Part shown: positions 51,106 to 62,654 of the stretch, one piece after another
Layout: the number at the start of each line of letters is the position of its first letter
How positions within the stretch are numbered: position 1 is the stretch's first letter
Source of the DNA: Aureobasidium sp. EXF-3400
Taxonomy: Eukaryota; Ascomycota; Dothideomycetes; Dothideales; Saccotheciaceae
Assembly (NCBI GenBank): GCA_024195585.1
Contig: SWBL01000084.1
Location: 94,410-158,409, forward strand
DNA: 64,000 nt
Direction of reading: 5' to 3'
Notes under the pieces: generated by a model
Seen by the model: the letters and a program-made list of their open reading frames with translations, nothing else
Told to the model about the DNA's origin: nothing
Database searches by the model: none
Made by a program: the position numbers and the translations under genes

Positions 51106-54100
51106 TTAGATTGCCTCCAGCTCGCTAGCCAGACTTCGGCCGACCAACTCCTCGGGTGTTTGATCACGAGGACTCTGGGCTTCATCGTCCATGTTGACAC
51201 TTCTCTGCTCTTCCTCGTCATCGGCTCCAATGCCTGTATCGACATCGCCAAGCTGTGCATCTTCATCGTAGCTTTGACGTCTGAAGACCATAGGGCTCTC
51301 TTCGCCCATCTCGTTGGCCTTTGTGTCGAAGTAGCTCATCTTGGTCTCGTTGTTGGCTTGCTCCGGCCCATTGCTGAAGCTGAGGCTCGAGCGCTGCGAT
51401 CCACTAGGCTCTTCGGCGGGACTAGGGGTGCGGCGGAAGTTGGTGGCAGGAGGGGTCATGAGACCGGACAGGACGGATTGCGATTGTACCGGGGCTGGCT
51501 TAGAAGGTGTTTGCGTACGGCCATTGGCTAATCGCGCAGCGGCAGCAGACGATCTAGCAGTTGCTCTTGAAGCTGGGGCTTTAGGTCCAGATGCAGGACG
51601 CGAGGTCTCTCTACTCTTGCGCCAGTTACCGAATGCTGCGGCAAGAGACACTGCCTTGGGTGTAGCGAAATTGGTCAAATTGGCCAGAGCTTGACCTGTC
51701 AGCGAGGGGCCAGCATTGATGAGTCGCTCTTTCTCTTGTTGTTCCATTTGCAAATTGGCACGGATGCGGATAGCAAAGTCCCTGACTGCATCTCTGTCGT
51801 ACTCCGACTTTGACAAAGTATCAACGAGCTGATTGAGATCTTCATTGCGAACAGACAGAAGCTCACGCAACCAGGAGATCTCAACTTCCTTCTCCTTCAG
51901 TTTTGCAGGTGCTGTGGTATCGACATTGGCAATCTCGTTTTGCAGACGCTCGATACGAGTCTCACGTTCCTGGAGTTGCTCTTGCAAGACGAGAATCGAT
52001 TCGCGAAGAGCTTGAGGCGAGATTCTTTCAGGCTCTTCACGAGATACAGCTGTGGTTGCGGGTGTGGTTGATGGAGTAGACTTGGCAGCTTGAGCGGCGA
52101 AGGCAGCTGCCTGTGCTGCAGATTTGGCGACATTCAGGCGTTCCTCCAGATGAGCGACCTTATCACGGAGGTGCAGGACCTGATCATTTGACAGCTCGAG
52201 TCTATCGTTGAAGTGCACGGCGGAACGTTGCTTGTCCTCGTAGGCGTTTGCGACACTTCTTTCGTACTGTGACTTGAGGTATCTGATCTCTTCTGCGTGC
52301 TTTTCGCGCAGATCGTTCAAAGCAGCACTGCTGGTCTCGTTGACCTTTCGGAGAGCATCCCGTCTGAGATCGGCCTCTTGCTCCAGGGAACGTTCGTGTC
52401 TTTCGCGAGCAGCCTCTGACACCATCTTGATGTTATCAATCTCATTCTTTGCGAGCATGATCTCATGCTCCAAACTAGCACGAATGATGTTGGCCTGGCT
52501 CTCGGCTGCTTCGATGCTAGACTGCATGATCATCTGGGTACGCTGAACTTCGGCTCTTCCAGACTCTCTGGACTCATGCAAGTCACGCTGCAGACGAGCG
52601 CTCAAAGTCTGCTCTGATGCAAGGTTCTCCTTGAGTGTTCTGACTGTCTCCTCGTGCAAAGTAGTGGACCTCTGCAGCTGTTCAAGCTGGATTTTGGTGG
52701 TAACAGCCTCATGTGCTTGGGCACGCAAGCTGTGTACCTCTTCTTCCATGCTACGTCTGATGCTGGCCTCACCTTCTAGACGAGCCTGCAAGACGACGTA
52801 TCTCTTCTGCAGTTCCTCGTTGCGGTTTTGCCATGTTGCCTTTTCGTTGGCTAATTGCTCTGCTGCTGAAATCATGCCATGGTGGATCTTGTCAAGCTTG
52901 CTACGCATGTTTTCACGGATGTTGAGGCCATCCGCAATTTGGTTCTTCAAGTCAGACATGCTTTCCTGGAGATTGGCGTTATCACGAGCAGCGACTTCAG
53001 CTTCTTGCTTCCACTTCTTTGCGGATAGACGGGATTCCTCGAGTTCAGCAATCAAACTGGTGACACTAGCTTTCAATGCCGTGCTCTCTACGGTTGCGTC
53101 GTCGGCAGTTTGTTGAACCTGCTTAATGGAAGCGTGAGATTCCTCCAGTTGCACCATCAATTCTGCAGCACTAGCCTTGATCGCAGTGGCTTCTATGGCT
53201 GCATCATCAGCTGCCTGGCGTGCTTGTTTACCAAAGGCTTGAGATTCCTCCAGTTGAGATAGAAGCTCAGCTGAGCTTGCTTGGAGTGCTGCGTTTTCAA
53301 TGATTGTATCCTCAAGTTGTTGGCGAGCCATTTTGATGGTTTCGTTAGATTCTTCAAGCTGGACTTTGAGCTCAACAGCACCACTTTTAAGAACTTCATT
53401 CTGATTAGTAACCGCGTCGACTTCGTTTCTCCATTTGATACTGGAAAGACGATATTCTTCCAGAGTAGACTCAAGTGCTGAATTCTCTGCCTCCAAATCT
53501 GAAAGCTGCTTCCGTTCATGCGCGTGGGTGACTTCGGCAGCATCGACACGAATCTCAAGCTCTTCACGCTGATTCTCTAAAGAATGGATGCGCTGCTCCT
53601 TATCGCCAACAGTCTTTCTAAGGAGAGAAAGTTCTTCTTCGGCGAGACGAAGCAGTCGGCGGGTGTCAGCCTCACGTTCCTCAATCGTGCGACGCTGATT
53701 AGCCTCTTCCAGTGCATCAGCCAGTGTCTTGTTCAGTCTGTTGTTCAGCTCAGAAACCTCTCTTCTGTGCCTTTGGCTCATTCCCGGGTCCTCAACTGGT
53801 GCAGCGGGAGTTAGAGTCTGGCCCATGCGATGTAGTGACTCGTCAACAACATGCTTGACATCATCAATGTCGAGATTCGACGAGGCGATGCGAGCAATGG
53901 TTGTGTTCATATCCATGAGCGCATTGTGAATCTCGGTAGCAGATGAGAGTTGAGAACCGTTTGCCTTCTGTGAAGCCAAGGCTTCAAGCACAGCAGCCTT
54001 AATTTGACTTGCTTTTCTCTCTTGTGCACGAGATACTGAGCGAAATGCTTGTCTTTCATCGACGGTCTCATCCTCATCGTCAGCATCGCTATTATCGACA

Positions 54101-57100
54101 GACAAAGGACGGTTTGTCATTAATCGTGGCTCGCGAGTCATTATAGTGCTTACAGCGCGGTGGATCATCTGCAAGCTCTTTTCGAGAGGCGCCAAGCGAT
54201 GGTCAATAACACCACCAACGATCTGGTCAACCCTGTCGTCGAAGAAGTTGCTGCGAGTACGTAGCTTGCTGGCCTCGTCAACAGATAGATCGTCAGACCA
54301 TTCGCTCAGGGGAACATCCTCGCTGCGATTGAGACGCTTGATGTGAGCTGGGCGTAGCTTGCCTTGCTCCCTAGATAGCATTGGTTGAGGAGAGACTGAG
54401 CGGTCTCTACCGCCCCGACTAGGGCTGTGGTGTATGACACTTCCATTGAGACTTACAACCTCTGAAGCAAATTCTTGTTGGACCTGATCATACTCATCGT
54501 CGTCATTGAGTTGCTGCATAACAGCATCAATCTCGTCGAAGGTAGGCTCTGGGAATTGGGCTCTTTCATTTCCATCGGTGGGGTAAGGTGCATGTTTTTG
54601 TGGCTCGGGCGAAGGAGCATAATCGAGGTCTTCTACAGACGCTTGTGTCTTTTCGGATGTACGCGAGAAGACGCGCGAAGGGCTGAAGTCGGGCTTGGTC
54701 TTGTTCGGGTCGGGGCTACGAAGAAGCGATTCGATTGGCTGGTTGCTTGATATCGATCCTTGGGGTTTGAACTCGAAGGGTTTTGCGAGTGCTGATAGAG
54801 AGCTCGAATTCTTTTTGTGGCCTTGCTCGTTTTGCACGGTAGGAAGCTTGGCCAAAGTCTCGAAATCTTGCGCAGATGCGATGTTGGCTGATGTTTTGGC
54901 AGCGTGCTCTTTGCTAGTGTCTGGCTTGCTCTTGTCGCCTTCGACTTCTTGCTCAAGATTGTTGACTGGTTGAGGCTCCGGGGCAATCGAATCTTTCTCG
55001 TTCTCAAGGCTTGATGTTTCTTGGGTTTTGGGTTGAGCAGGAGATGCAGGGCGCTCAGCAAAGAGAGGCACATCATCGCCATCACTCTGGCCGACACGAG
55101 CTCTCTTCTGTCTGTCCTCGCTTTGCGCGGCACGACCATCTTCATCCTCAGCTTCGGGCTCTTCCTTAACGGGGGAGGATTTTGGTTGAGTGATAGCCAC
55201 AGCCTTGGATCTTCTCATTAGCTTAGTAGCTTCTGGTATCGCCACATCACCAAAGATGCTTGGAAGAGCAGATTGCATAGGAGCTTGATAAGCGATGGGT
55301 TGCTGGACAGGAGCAACAGGATTGAACGGGAACGATGAAGCGAAGTTGAAGTCGGATGAAGGCATCACGCCCAGTCCAGAAGGCTGGAAAGCAGCAGATG
55401 ACATATCCACGTTACCAGCAGATGGGTTTCCGATACTGTTCTGAATAGGAGGGCCAAAGTTCGACAGTCCTGGAAGGCTAGGCAGAGTTTGTTGGAAAGT
55501 AGGGCCTGGCTGGAACTTGAACTCGGGCGCAGCCACACTAAGTCTTGATGCATGTCCCTTGACCTTGTTTGTGGTCTTGTTCTGCAGAGCACCAGCCAGT
55601 CCAGCATTCGAAAGGTTGTCCTTGGCTTCTGGCTTTGCCGGAGGGTTGTTGAGATTAGGGGAATCTTTGCGACCGCCGAAGCCATTCACACCAAGAGACG
55701 TGCGCTTGCCTGGGGGCACATAAGCACCATTACTGGAAGTTTGGCTGATGAAACTGTTGCTCGCTTCGTCCTCTTCGTCCTGAAGCTGGCGCTCGAAAGA
55801 CTTCTCCAGATGATAATCAGATCCTTGAATCTCTCTTTCAAGAGCGTCACTGATGTTTCGGTTGTGTCGTGGACTGGGGTGGGCAAGTTCAACCTCCTTT
55901 CGCGTTTGACGTCTTGGTGTGGCACCAGCAAAGTAGTCTTGCATTGGCTCCTCTTCATCTTCGGGAACTTCGGCCAATGATGGGATTGGGCGCATTGCCG
56001 AACCTGGAGTAAGAGTGGGTGTGATGCTTCTCTGAGCTTGAGGTTGAGGAGAGAAGCTCGAAAATACTGATTGATGTCTAAGGTGAGCCTGTCCAGGCCA
56101 GTCGCCAGGCTGGGGCTGGGGGCTTCGAGCGAATGGAGAAGGCATGCCGTATGGGGAGATAGGAGATTTCGATGGTGGTCCTTCGCTCTTGAGCCTTTCC
56201 AGCGCAGGCGAACCTCCTCTGGGAAGCCCATTCATGTTGAAATTCGCTGTTGAAGGAGAGAAAGCAGGTAACCCACTGTGCTGATTTTGCTGGTTAGGGA
56301 AGCCGAATGGCATCCCTGGCATGCCGAACACAGAGTGTCTATGCGCATGGCCTCTGGGATCACCAGGCATGGACAGAGGTGAAGCGACAGACGCTGAGTA
56401 GGAATGTCCGGGAGTGGGGAAGTGGGCTAGCGATGGCGTAGAACGATGCGAGCCTCCAGCCATGGCTGCATGCACCATATTAGGCGAGACAGACTGGTAA
56501 TGGCCAGAAGATTGACGAGACATGGGTGGAGGTTGAGCAGGAGCAAGATCATCTCCCAGGCTCACACCCAAAGCACGCAGCTTCTGCTCCATGAGATCGT
56601 CAACATATGATTTCCAAGTTTGCGGGTTTGGTACGAAAACTTTGAAATCCTTCTGCTGACGCTTGATGATATCTTCTGAATCGTCAGGATATTGTGCGCT
56701 GCTTTGTGACACGATTGAATCATGGTAGGCCCACGGCTCAAGGTCAAACCCGTTCACATTGTAACCCTCCTCTTCAAAGCGTCTCAGACGTGATTGTGTT
56801 TCGCTTGCGCTTAGCGGTTTGTTACCTCCGCAGGCTTCAGGGGCCATTGATGGCAGAGCGATCCAACAAGCCTTTCCTCTCCAGGCCAGTTTAGTTCTGG
56901 GTCGTGGTGGTGGGGTGGACTGCTGAACGTCTGAGTTTGGAGGAGAAGGTAGCGGCGGTAGTTGACCATTCTTCTGAGGGCTGTTTCTAACAGATCTGAC
57001 ATCTCCTGGTGGTGCAGGTGGTGGGGGAAGAGGTTTCTCCTTCTGGGGAGACGAGGCCCATCTGGATGTAAACAGCGACATGTCGGGCTCGTTCGCTTGA

Positions 57101-57994
57101 CGTGTAAATTGCAAAAAGTCCTCCTGCTTCAAGGTCAAGTTACTCTCTCGGGATTTGTGGCCTCTTCGGAAAGAATCGTGCGATACTGGTCGTTGCTGCC
57201 TCTCAAATAAGGGACTTGCAGACGTGTTTTTGCGACGATGGCGGCCAGAGAACCAAGTAAATGGGATAGGTGTCTTAAACTCCTCTTCCTCGTCAGAGCC
57301 CGAGTCACTGCCACCAGATTCGTCACTCAACCAATTGCCTCTTTCTGAGCGCCACTTGCCAGTGGTGTATTGTTGGACCCAATCTTCAGTCAAACGACGA
57401 GTAATAGTATGACGAGACGGTCTCTGTGCGAGTGCCTGTGCCGAATCTTCCTGAAGAGCCAATCGCTCTGTAGTGACTGGGCTTGCTATGTGATGCTGGA
57501 TGGGTATACGAGAAGGCAATAAATGGTCGAGACCAAAAGAAGGGCTGAAGTCACGTCCTTGAACGGAGACTCTGGACGGAACGAGGTGTTCGAGGCCGAA
57601 GGAAATACTCGGAGATGGGCTCTCACTCGTAGTGTGTCGTTGCGATGCGATTGGAGTGCCTTCAGCGCTGGGTGCGCTAGGATCTTGGGTAGGTCGAGTA
57701 TAGGGTGAACCCCAACTAGCCGTGTAGTAGACCGAGGGAGCTTCAGTCGTAGAAAGTATCTCTTCGCGCACGGAGCGAGTTGAGCCAGCCGATGGAGTCT
57801 CGAAAACGAGCTGAGGAGCAATAGCAGAAGCTTTGGGGCTGGGCGACCGGCTCTCCCAATGCCCTTCGGCCCGCAACTGTGATGTCGGAGGAGATCCCAC
57901 TAGACCTGACAGATCATACTCAGACCTGTTGCGACGATGGGGGCTTTCGACGGGGGTAGAAAGGCTGTTTGCAGGAGAAGCCGTCTCGTTTCGT
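51106..57994 (-). CDS. Giant coiled-coil protein of unknown function, 5' end unresolved
   Basis: At least 2295 residues in one open exon; not assignable to a named family (such proteins are often loosely labelled myosin-like). The N-terminal 300 residues are polar and disordered, with TEDWVQQYTTGKWRSERGNW and an acidic SDESGGSDSGSDEEEE. A conserved-looking block follows: KLAWRGKACWIALP, SRLRRFEEEGYNVNGFDL, then FKVFVPNPQTWKSYVDDLMEQKLRALG. Long Pro/Ser/Gln-rich segments come next. From about residue 1250 to 2000 it is mostly coiled coil, including four exact-length 35-residue repeats, and ends with a polar, acidic tail. No ATG begins the frame; it opens at about 57994 after a CAG acceptor, so the start codon should be in an upstream exon I could not define. 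A structural or cell-cortex role is only a guess. Confidence 0.8.
52972..53391 (-). repeat. Four tandem 35-residue (five-heptad) coiled-coil repeats
   Basis: Units start at LKSGAVELKVQLEES, LQASSAELLSQLEES, IKASAAELMVQLEES and LKASVTSLIAELEES. Each is exactly 35 codons (105 bp), equal to five heptads, and each shares the pattern L-x-A-S-x-x-E-L-x-x-Q-L-E-E-S. Divergence at DNA level shows that the array is not recent. Confidence 0.85.
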
Positions 57995-58593
57995 CTGGTT
58001 TTAAAGAGTCAGCTCATCAATTGTACCCAAGCTTCCTTGCTTGTTGACTAACACCTACCTTCTGGAGCACCTGAACGACGCAAAAGCCGCTCGAGTGCAG
58101 TCGATGACTGTTAATTGAGAATGCTGCGTATGAATGTGTGTGATGCTCTACCCCGTACTCCGACTTCTTTAGTTGGAGGCTCGCTCGGAAATTACGTTGT
58201 CTGAGATCGACTCGCACTTGCCTGCTTGGTTGATGCCAAAATACTGCAGGAGAAAGAGAAGGAACGAAACACTCGATTCGACACGAGAAGTAGCGATGCG
58301 AAAATACACCGCTCTTAATTAATATAACAATATCGCTGTTCATCAAGGAGGAGTCTGGTGTTGATCGCCAGCCACTTTCGAAGGGGTCCCATAATAACAT
58401 TGAAGGTTATCCCGGCACGTTTAAACTCTAATTTGGTCGATTAAAGAGATAGGTATATCATTTGTACTCCTGAACACTCCTTCCTCTTATGCTTGCGCCA
58501 AACCCTAAACCTCATCCATCCAACATGAATGCGAACGCTATCAAGAAAAATTCAAATAAAGTACAATGCTCCGCAGTCGATCCGAAAGCTCAT
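57995..58593. other. 5' region of the giant coiled-coil gene
   Basis: Between the LIM gene 3' end and the large coiled-coil gene. A minus-strand intron is suggested by GTAGGT (about 58058) and a CTGAC branch with the CAG acceptor at 57995. The upstream exon frame that fits contains no ATG before a stop, so the true 5' exon is missing from the model. Confidence 0.4.
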
Positions 58594-61423
58594 CTAGGCC
58601 TTGAGCCTCCGCTCTTCACATCTTACACATACGGGGTCTTGATTGTTGCCTCTCAAGAAGTATCTGCCATCGTCGAAACCATCACCACATTCCTATGAAC
58701 AAATTAGTCAAAGTTCATAAGCACAAGTAAAGCTCTACTCACAGTGCAGCAGAAGCACTTTGCGTGCCAATCAGCACCCAAGGCCTTGACCACAATCTCC
58801 GTAACTGGGCGTTTGCATTTACGGCACTTTGCGCTGTATCTATTGGTGTGACAGCCTACGCACCATGCGTATCCATCCTTTTCAACAAAAGGTGTAGTCG
58901 AGTCGAAAGGCTATACAAGATCAGCAACAAGCAATTGTTTAAGGGAAAGTCCAGACTCACATCGCCGCACTGTGCACAGAAAAAGTGACCGACATGCCAT
59001 TCTGCTCCACATGCGACAACTACCTCTCCTTCAATAGGCGTCTTGCAGCTCTTGCAACGTGGACTGAAGAATTCGTGGAAGTCCAGCCCGCAGAAGAATC
59101 GGAGCGATTCGTCCCCATCTTGTTCCTCTAGTCTTCTTACATCTTCTTCGGTGACGCCTTCAGGCAGTTGAACATCAATGCCCTGTTGACGTTGTCGAAT
59201 GCGAGCCAGGCGCTCCGCTCGCTTCTTGTCTGGTTCCGGATAGAACGCTACACACTCGAGGTTGATGCCACATTCGTGACACTTGAAGCATGAAGGATGG
59301 AAACGTTCGCCTGCGGCACTCAAGATTCGCCCTGCTATGGGCAATGCACAATGGGCACACAAAGCTGTGTTTCGTCTTACTGATGGCGTCATATGAGGTT
59401 TGACTGCTGGGTACGGCGATGTCTTTGAAGGGACAGGAAGCGGACGTGCGGGTGTGGGAGTTGGGAGGGGTCGTTTCGAGAAGGGTGAGGATGTCTTTGG
59501 CGGAGAAGACTGTGGACGATGCTTAAGCGGTGGTGGTCGATCGTTCTTGACGCTGGAAGGCTCGTCGATGACGAAGACGGGAGGTTTCTCGGTGTCTGAA
59601 GACAGACTCATTCCAGAGATATCCGGCTCTTCAGAAAGTGTCTTTGAAGGGCTTGAGATAGGATCATCTGGGACGACAATCATTGGGATATCAGCACTCA
59701 TGACAGAAATTGTAGGCATAACATCCGGAAGCTCGGGTGTTCTCATTGCTGGTTGATCCGGAGTCATGATTGTAGGGATGGGAGGTGGGCCTTGCTGGGA
59801 ACGAGGCAGCGAGTAGCGTCTCTGCTTTCCACTCAAAGCAGCATCGGAAGGAGCGTTTTTTCCTACGGCCAAACACTCTGGCAGATCTATCGATTTCTCT
59901 TCGACCAACTGGATCTCCTTAGGCTTCCATCCTGACTGGAAACTGACAATGGGTCTGCCAGGACTATCACTGACTGCAGTTGGCTGAGGTAGGTTTGGGC
60001 TCCTGTCCTTGCGCTTCATGGCGGTTGCAGAGCGTATGTCGTCGCTGCGTATCTCCTTGCCATCCTTAATCTTCGGACTGTCCTCTACAGCCTTCTCAGG
60101 TATGTTCTGAGGAGGAAGATTTGGTGAAGCCGGTAAAGAATTGTTGACCGTGTAGAAGGCGTTTCGAGATTGCGAAGGTGGATTTCTCTGAATCTCAATC
60201 CTCTCATGCCTCTTCGCTGTGTAGCCAGGAATGGACTCTTTCTCGTCGTTCTTCTTGACCGAGTAGCCAGATGGCGATTCTCTCTTCTCGAATTTTTCTT
60301 GAGCCAATCTCACTCGAGCAAAGGGGTTTCTTCGAACGTGACGAGGAACCTCTTCCGGCTTCGTTTCCGCCTTTGCTGTCACTTTCTGTACTTCCGCAGC
60401 TCTTGCATCCTTCAGCTGTTCGTCCGGTTCCTCGTAGATCTTGTCGGTTGGGCTCATAAATCCAGCTTTGATATCTGCGCTGGCTCGTCGTTTGGAGCCA
60501 CTGCTTACACGTCGCTTCGATATGGCGACATCGTTCGCCACGGCGTTCGCGAGCCCTTCATAACTTTTGCCTTTCGCACGTGTGCTTCGAGGTGTAGAGA
60601 CAGGAGTGGAGACGGGTGTAGCTTCAACGAAAGGATCATCGGGGAGAGTACTAGTGCGAGGCCTCTCAGGAGAAGAAGTTGGTGAATCACTCACTACCGG
60701 ACGGCTGACGGAGAGAGGAGAATTCTCTACCTTGTCCTTGCTTGTTTCACGAAGGTGGGCACGGTAGTCTTTTCGCGCAGCTTTGGGGTCCACGTCTGGA
60801 TTTGCGTACGCAGAAGCACGTTCTTTTTCGGGGTCGTGACCAGTGCGGTGCTTCCAAACTAGCTCAGCCGCTTCGTCCTGAGCGGCTGCATGTATGCGTT
60901 GCTCTTCATCCAAATTCAGCTCTTCAATGGCTTCGTGTAAGGGCTGCGAGACCAGAGATAACGGTCTGGCCGGACCGAAGGGTCCAGGTTGCGCTACAAG
61001 GGGGCGACCGGCGAAGCTTTCACGATTGATCGAATCGAGACTCTTTTGGCGGGTATGCGTGGTGGTCGATGCTAACTTGTTAGTTGTGGTCGATGCTAAC
61101 TTGTTAGTTGTGGTCGGAATAGAGCCGTCGCTAGAATTGGGTCGCTGCTGCTGGCGCTTGCTTGCGATTCTTGAGGGTGGGGGTGGTCTTGAACCGTTGA
61201 GTCGTGCGACGCGGTTGTTGCGAAGGTCTTGTAAATAGTTTGCTGAATCATCGTCGTGTAAGCTCAAGTTGTTGATTTGTTCATAGTCTGGTATGGAGGA
61301 AAGTCGTTGGCATTGTCTAAGTGGTGAGGGTTTCTTTGGAGAATGTGGTGGCTTAGGAGGAGAAAAATGAATGTGCTGACCCAATTGTTGATCTTTGTGG
61401 TTGTTGCTATCGTCAAAAGCCAT
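58594..61423 (-). CDS. Three-LIM-domain protein of the fungal paxillin-like type
   Basis: Exons complement(58594..58692, 58743..58910, 58961..61423), 909 residues. The N-terminal 670 residues are disordered, with Pro/Ser-rich SH3-ligand-like stretches (PPKPPHSPKKPSP) and LNLDEEQRIHAAAQDEAAELVWKHRTG. Three LIM domains fill the C-terminus. LIM1 (about 689-785) begins CAHCALPIAGRI and has HPSCFKCHECG; a charged insert of about 45 residues lies between its two fingers. LIM2 (about 790-845) begins CKSCKTPIEGEVVVACGAEWHVGHFFC, and LIM3 (about 850-909) has CRKCKRPVTEIVVKALGADWH and ends VCVRCEERRLKA. The two introns cut within LIM2 and LIM3. Family members act at sites of polarised growth and cytokinesis; that role is inferred for this gene. 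Confidence 0.9.
61062..61109 (-). repeat. Perfect 24-bp tandem duplication in the LIM gene
   Basis: Two identical 24-bp units, each containing the hairpin CTAACTTGTTAG, followed by a partial third. They encode repeated TTTNKLAS in the disordered N-terminus. Perfect identity suggests recent slippage. Confidence 0.9.
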
Positions 61424-62654
61424 GGCGAGGCCAGAAGACAGGGATGTCGAAATCGTCTTGGGTCAGCTTGTAGGAAGGAAGACTGATGGCGGGCGCAGGA
61501 TGATTAAAAGAGATACAGCAAAAGACAAAGAGAATCGTTATCAAAACAGAAAATCAATAGTGCAACGAGAGAAACGAGAGTATAACGACGTGGAGGTAAG
61601 GTATTCTGGAGTGAAGTATGGACGATAGGCATGACGGTTTATTTGCACTTCACAACATAGCAACCAAAAGCTTGGGCCAACAGGGGCTCAAGCACTCCGA
61701 TCCACGACCCTGTGGGCGGTCAGACAATCTTCCATGACAAAATTGAGCTGCCCTAGGCTGACGATCCATTTAAACATGTTCCTTGGAAGCGTCAGGCAGC
61801 TTGGAGAAGCTGGACAGCCTGAAGAAGACATGTCATCGTCGAACTACAGATGAGAGATGATGGCTGTGGCGCGCCGAAAGTCTGCACCACCGTTGTCTTG
61901 GAGAGAAGAACCGTCCTCCCCGACAATCGATATGACCTACCTAGGTACATTGGACCCTAGCTGACACCCACTCTGGTGTGTTGGAATGGCCAGACGAAAT
62001 TGGGAGGCGAAAGTAGATCATTGAGGGAGCGGTCAGTGTACGTATAGCAGTCTATCAATAGATTGCTTTGCCGAAACGCAGAAGAAAATAGGGGCAGCTG
62101 ATTGAACATCATTGGATAGAGAAATATCAAAAGTCCCAACACCTGAGAAGAACAGCTATCAGGTGGTTTAGCTAGTGGCGGTTTGTCTCAGAAGAGAATG
62201 TGGATAGTGTTGCTTGAGGATGTGAGGACCTTGTGGTGGAAAGTAGCTATGCACCTGACACGGGGCAGACAGTAAAACGTGGAAAGCTTAAGTGATCGAT
62301 ACCAGGGACAACGGGACGCATATACAGCGAAATATGACGCGAGTATCTCGATAGCTATCCTGAATGGTCCTTAGGAACAGTCAAGAGTAGATCGTGGCAG
62401 TGGAACTGAGCTGTTATTGAGTGAATGGATGGTAGAAAAAACAAGGGCCAGGGTCGTAGCGGCTGTATAAGACGGAAGCAGCCGATTGTTGATGTTTGGG
62501 CGCCAAGAGAAATCAAAGCAGGAGCGCTCGGTGCTTTCCTCCTGCCTACCGCCTCCCCTTGATCCCTTCCCACGCCCATTGCCAACCGACAATCTCCTCG
62601 ACCACCGTATCTCGACCCTCCAGACCTCTTCATCACTCACCCATCACAGTCACA
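61424..62654. promoter_or_regulatory. Divergent promoter region between the LIM gene and beta-tubulin
   Basis: A 1.23-kb gap between start codons on opposite strands. A pyrimidine-rich stretch at about 62536-62590 lies just before the tubulin ATG, a common fungal core-promoter feature near the transcription start. Nothing else was recognised. Confidence 0.45.
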
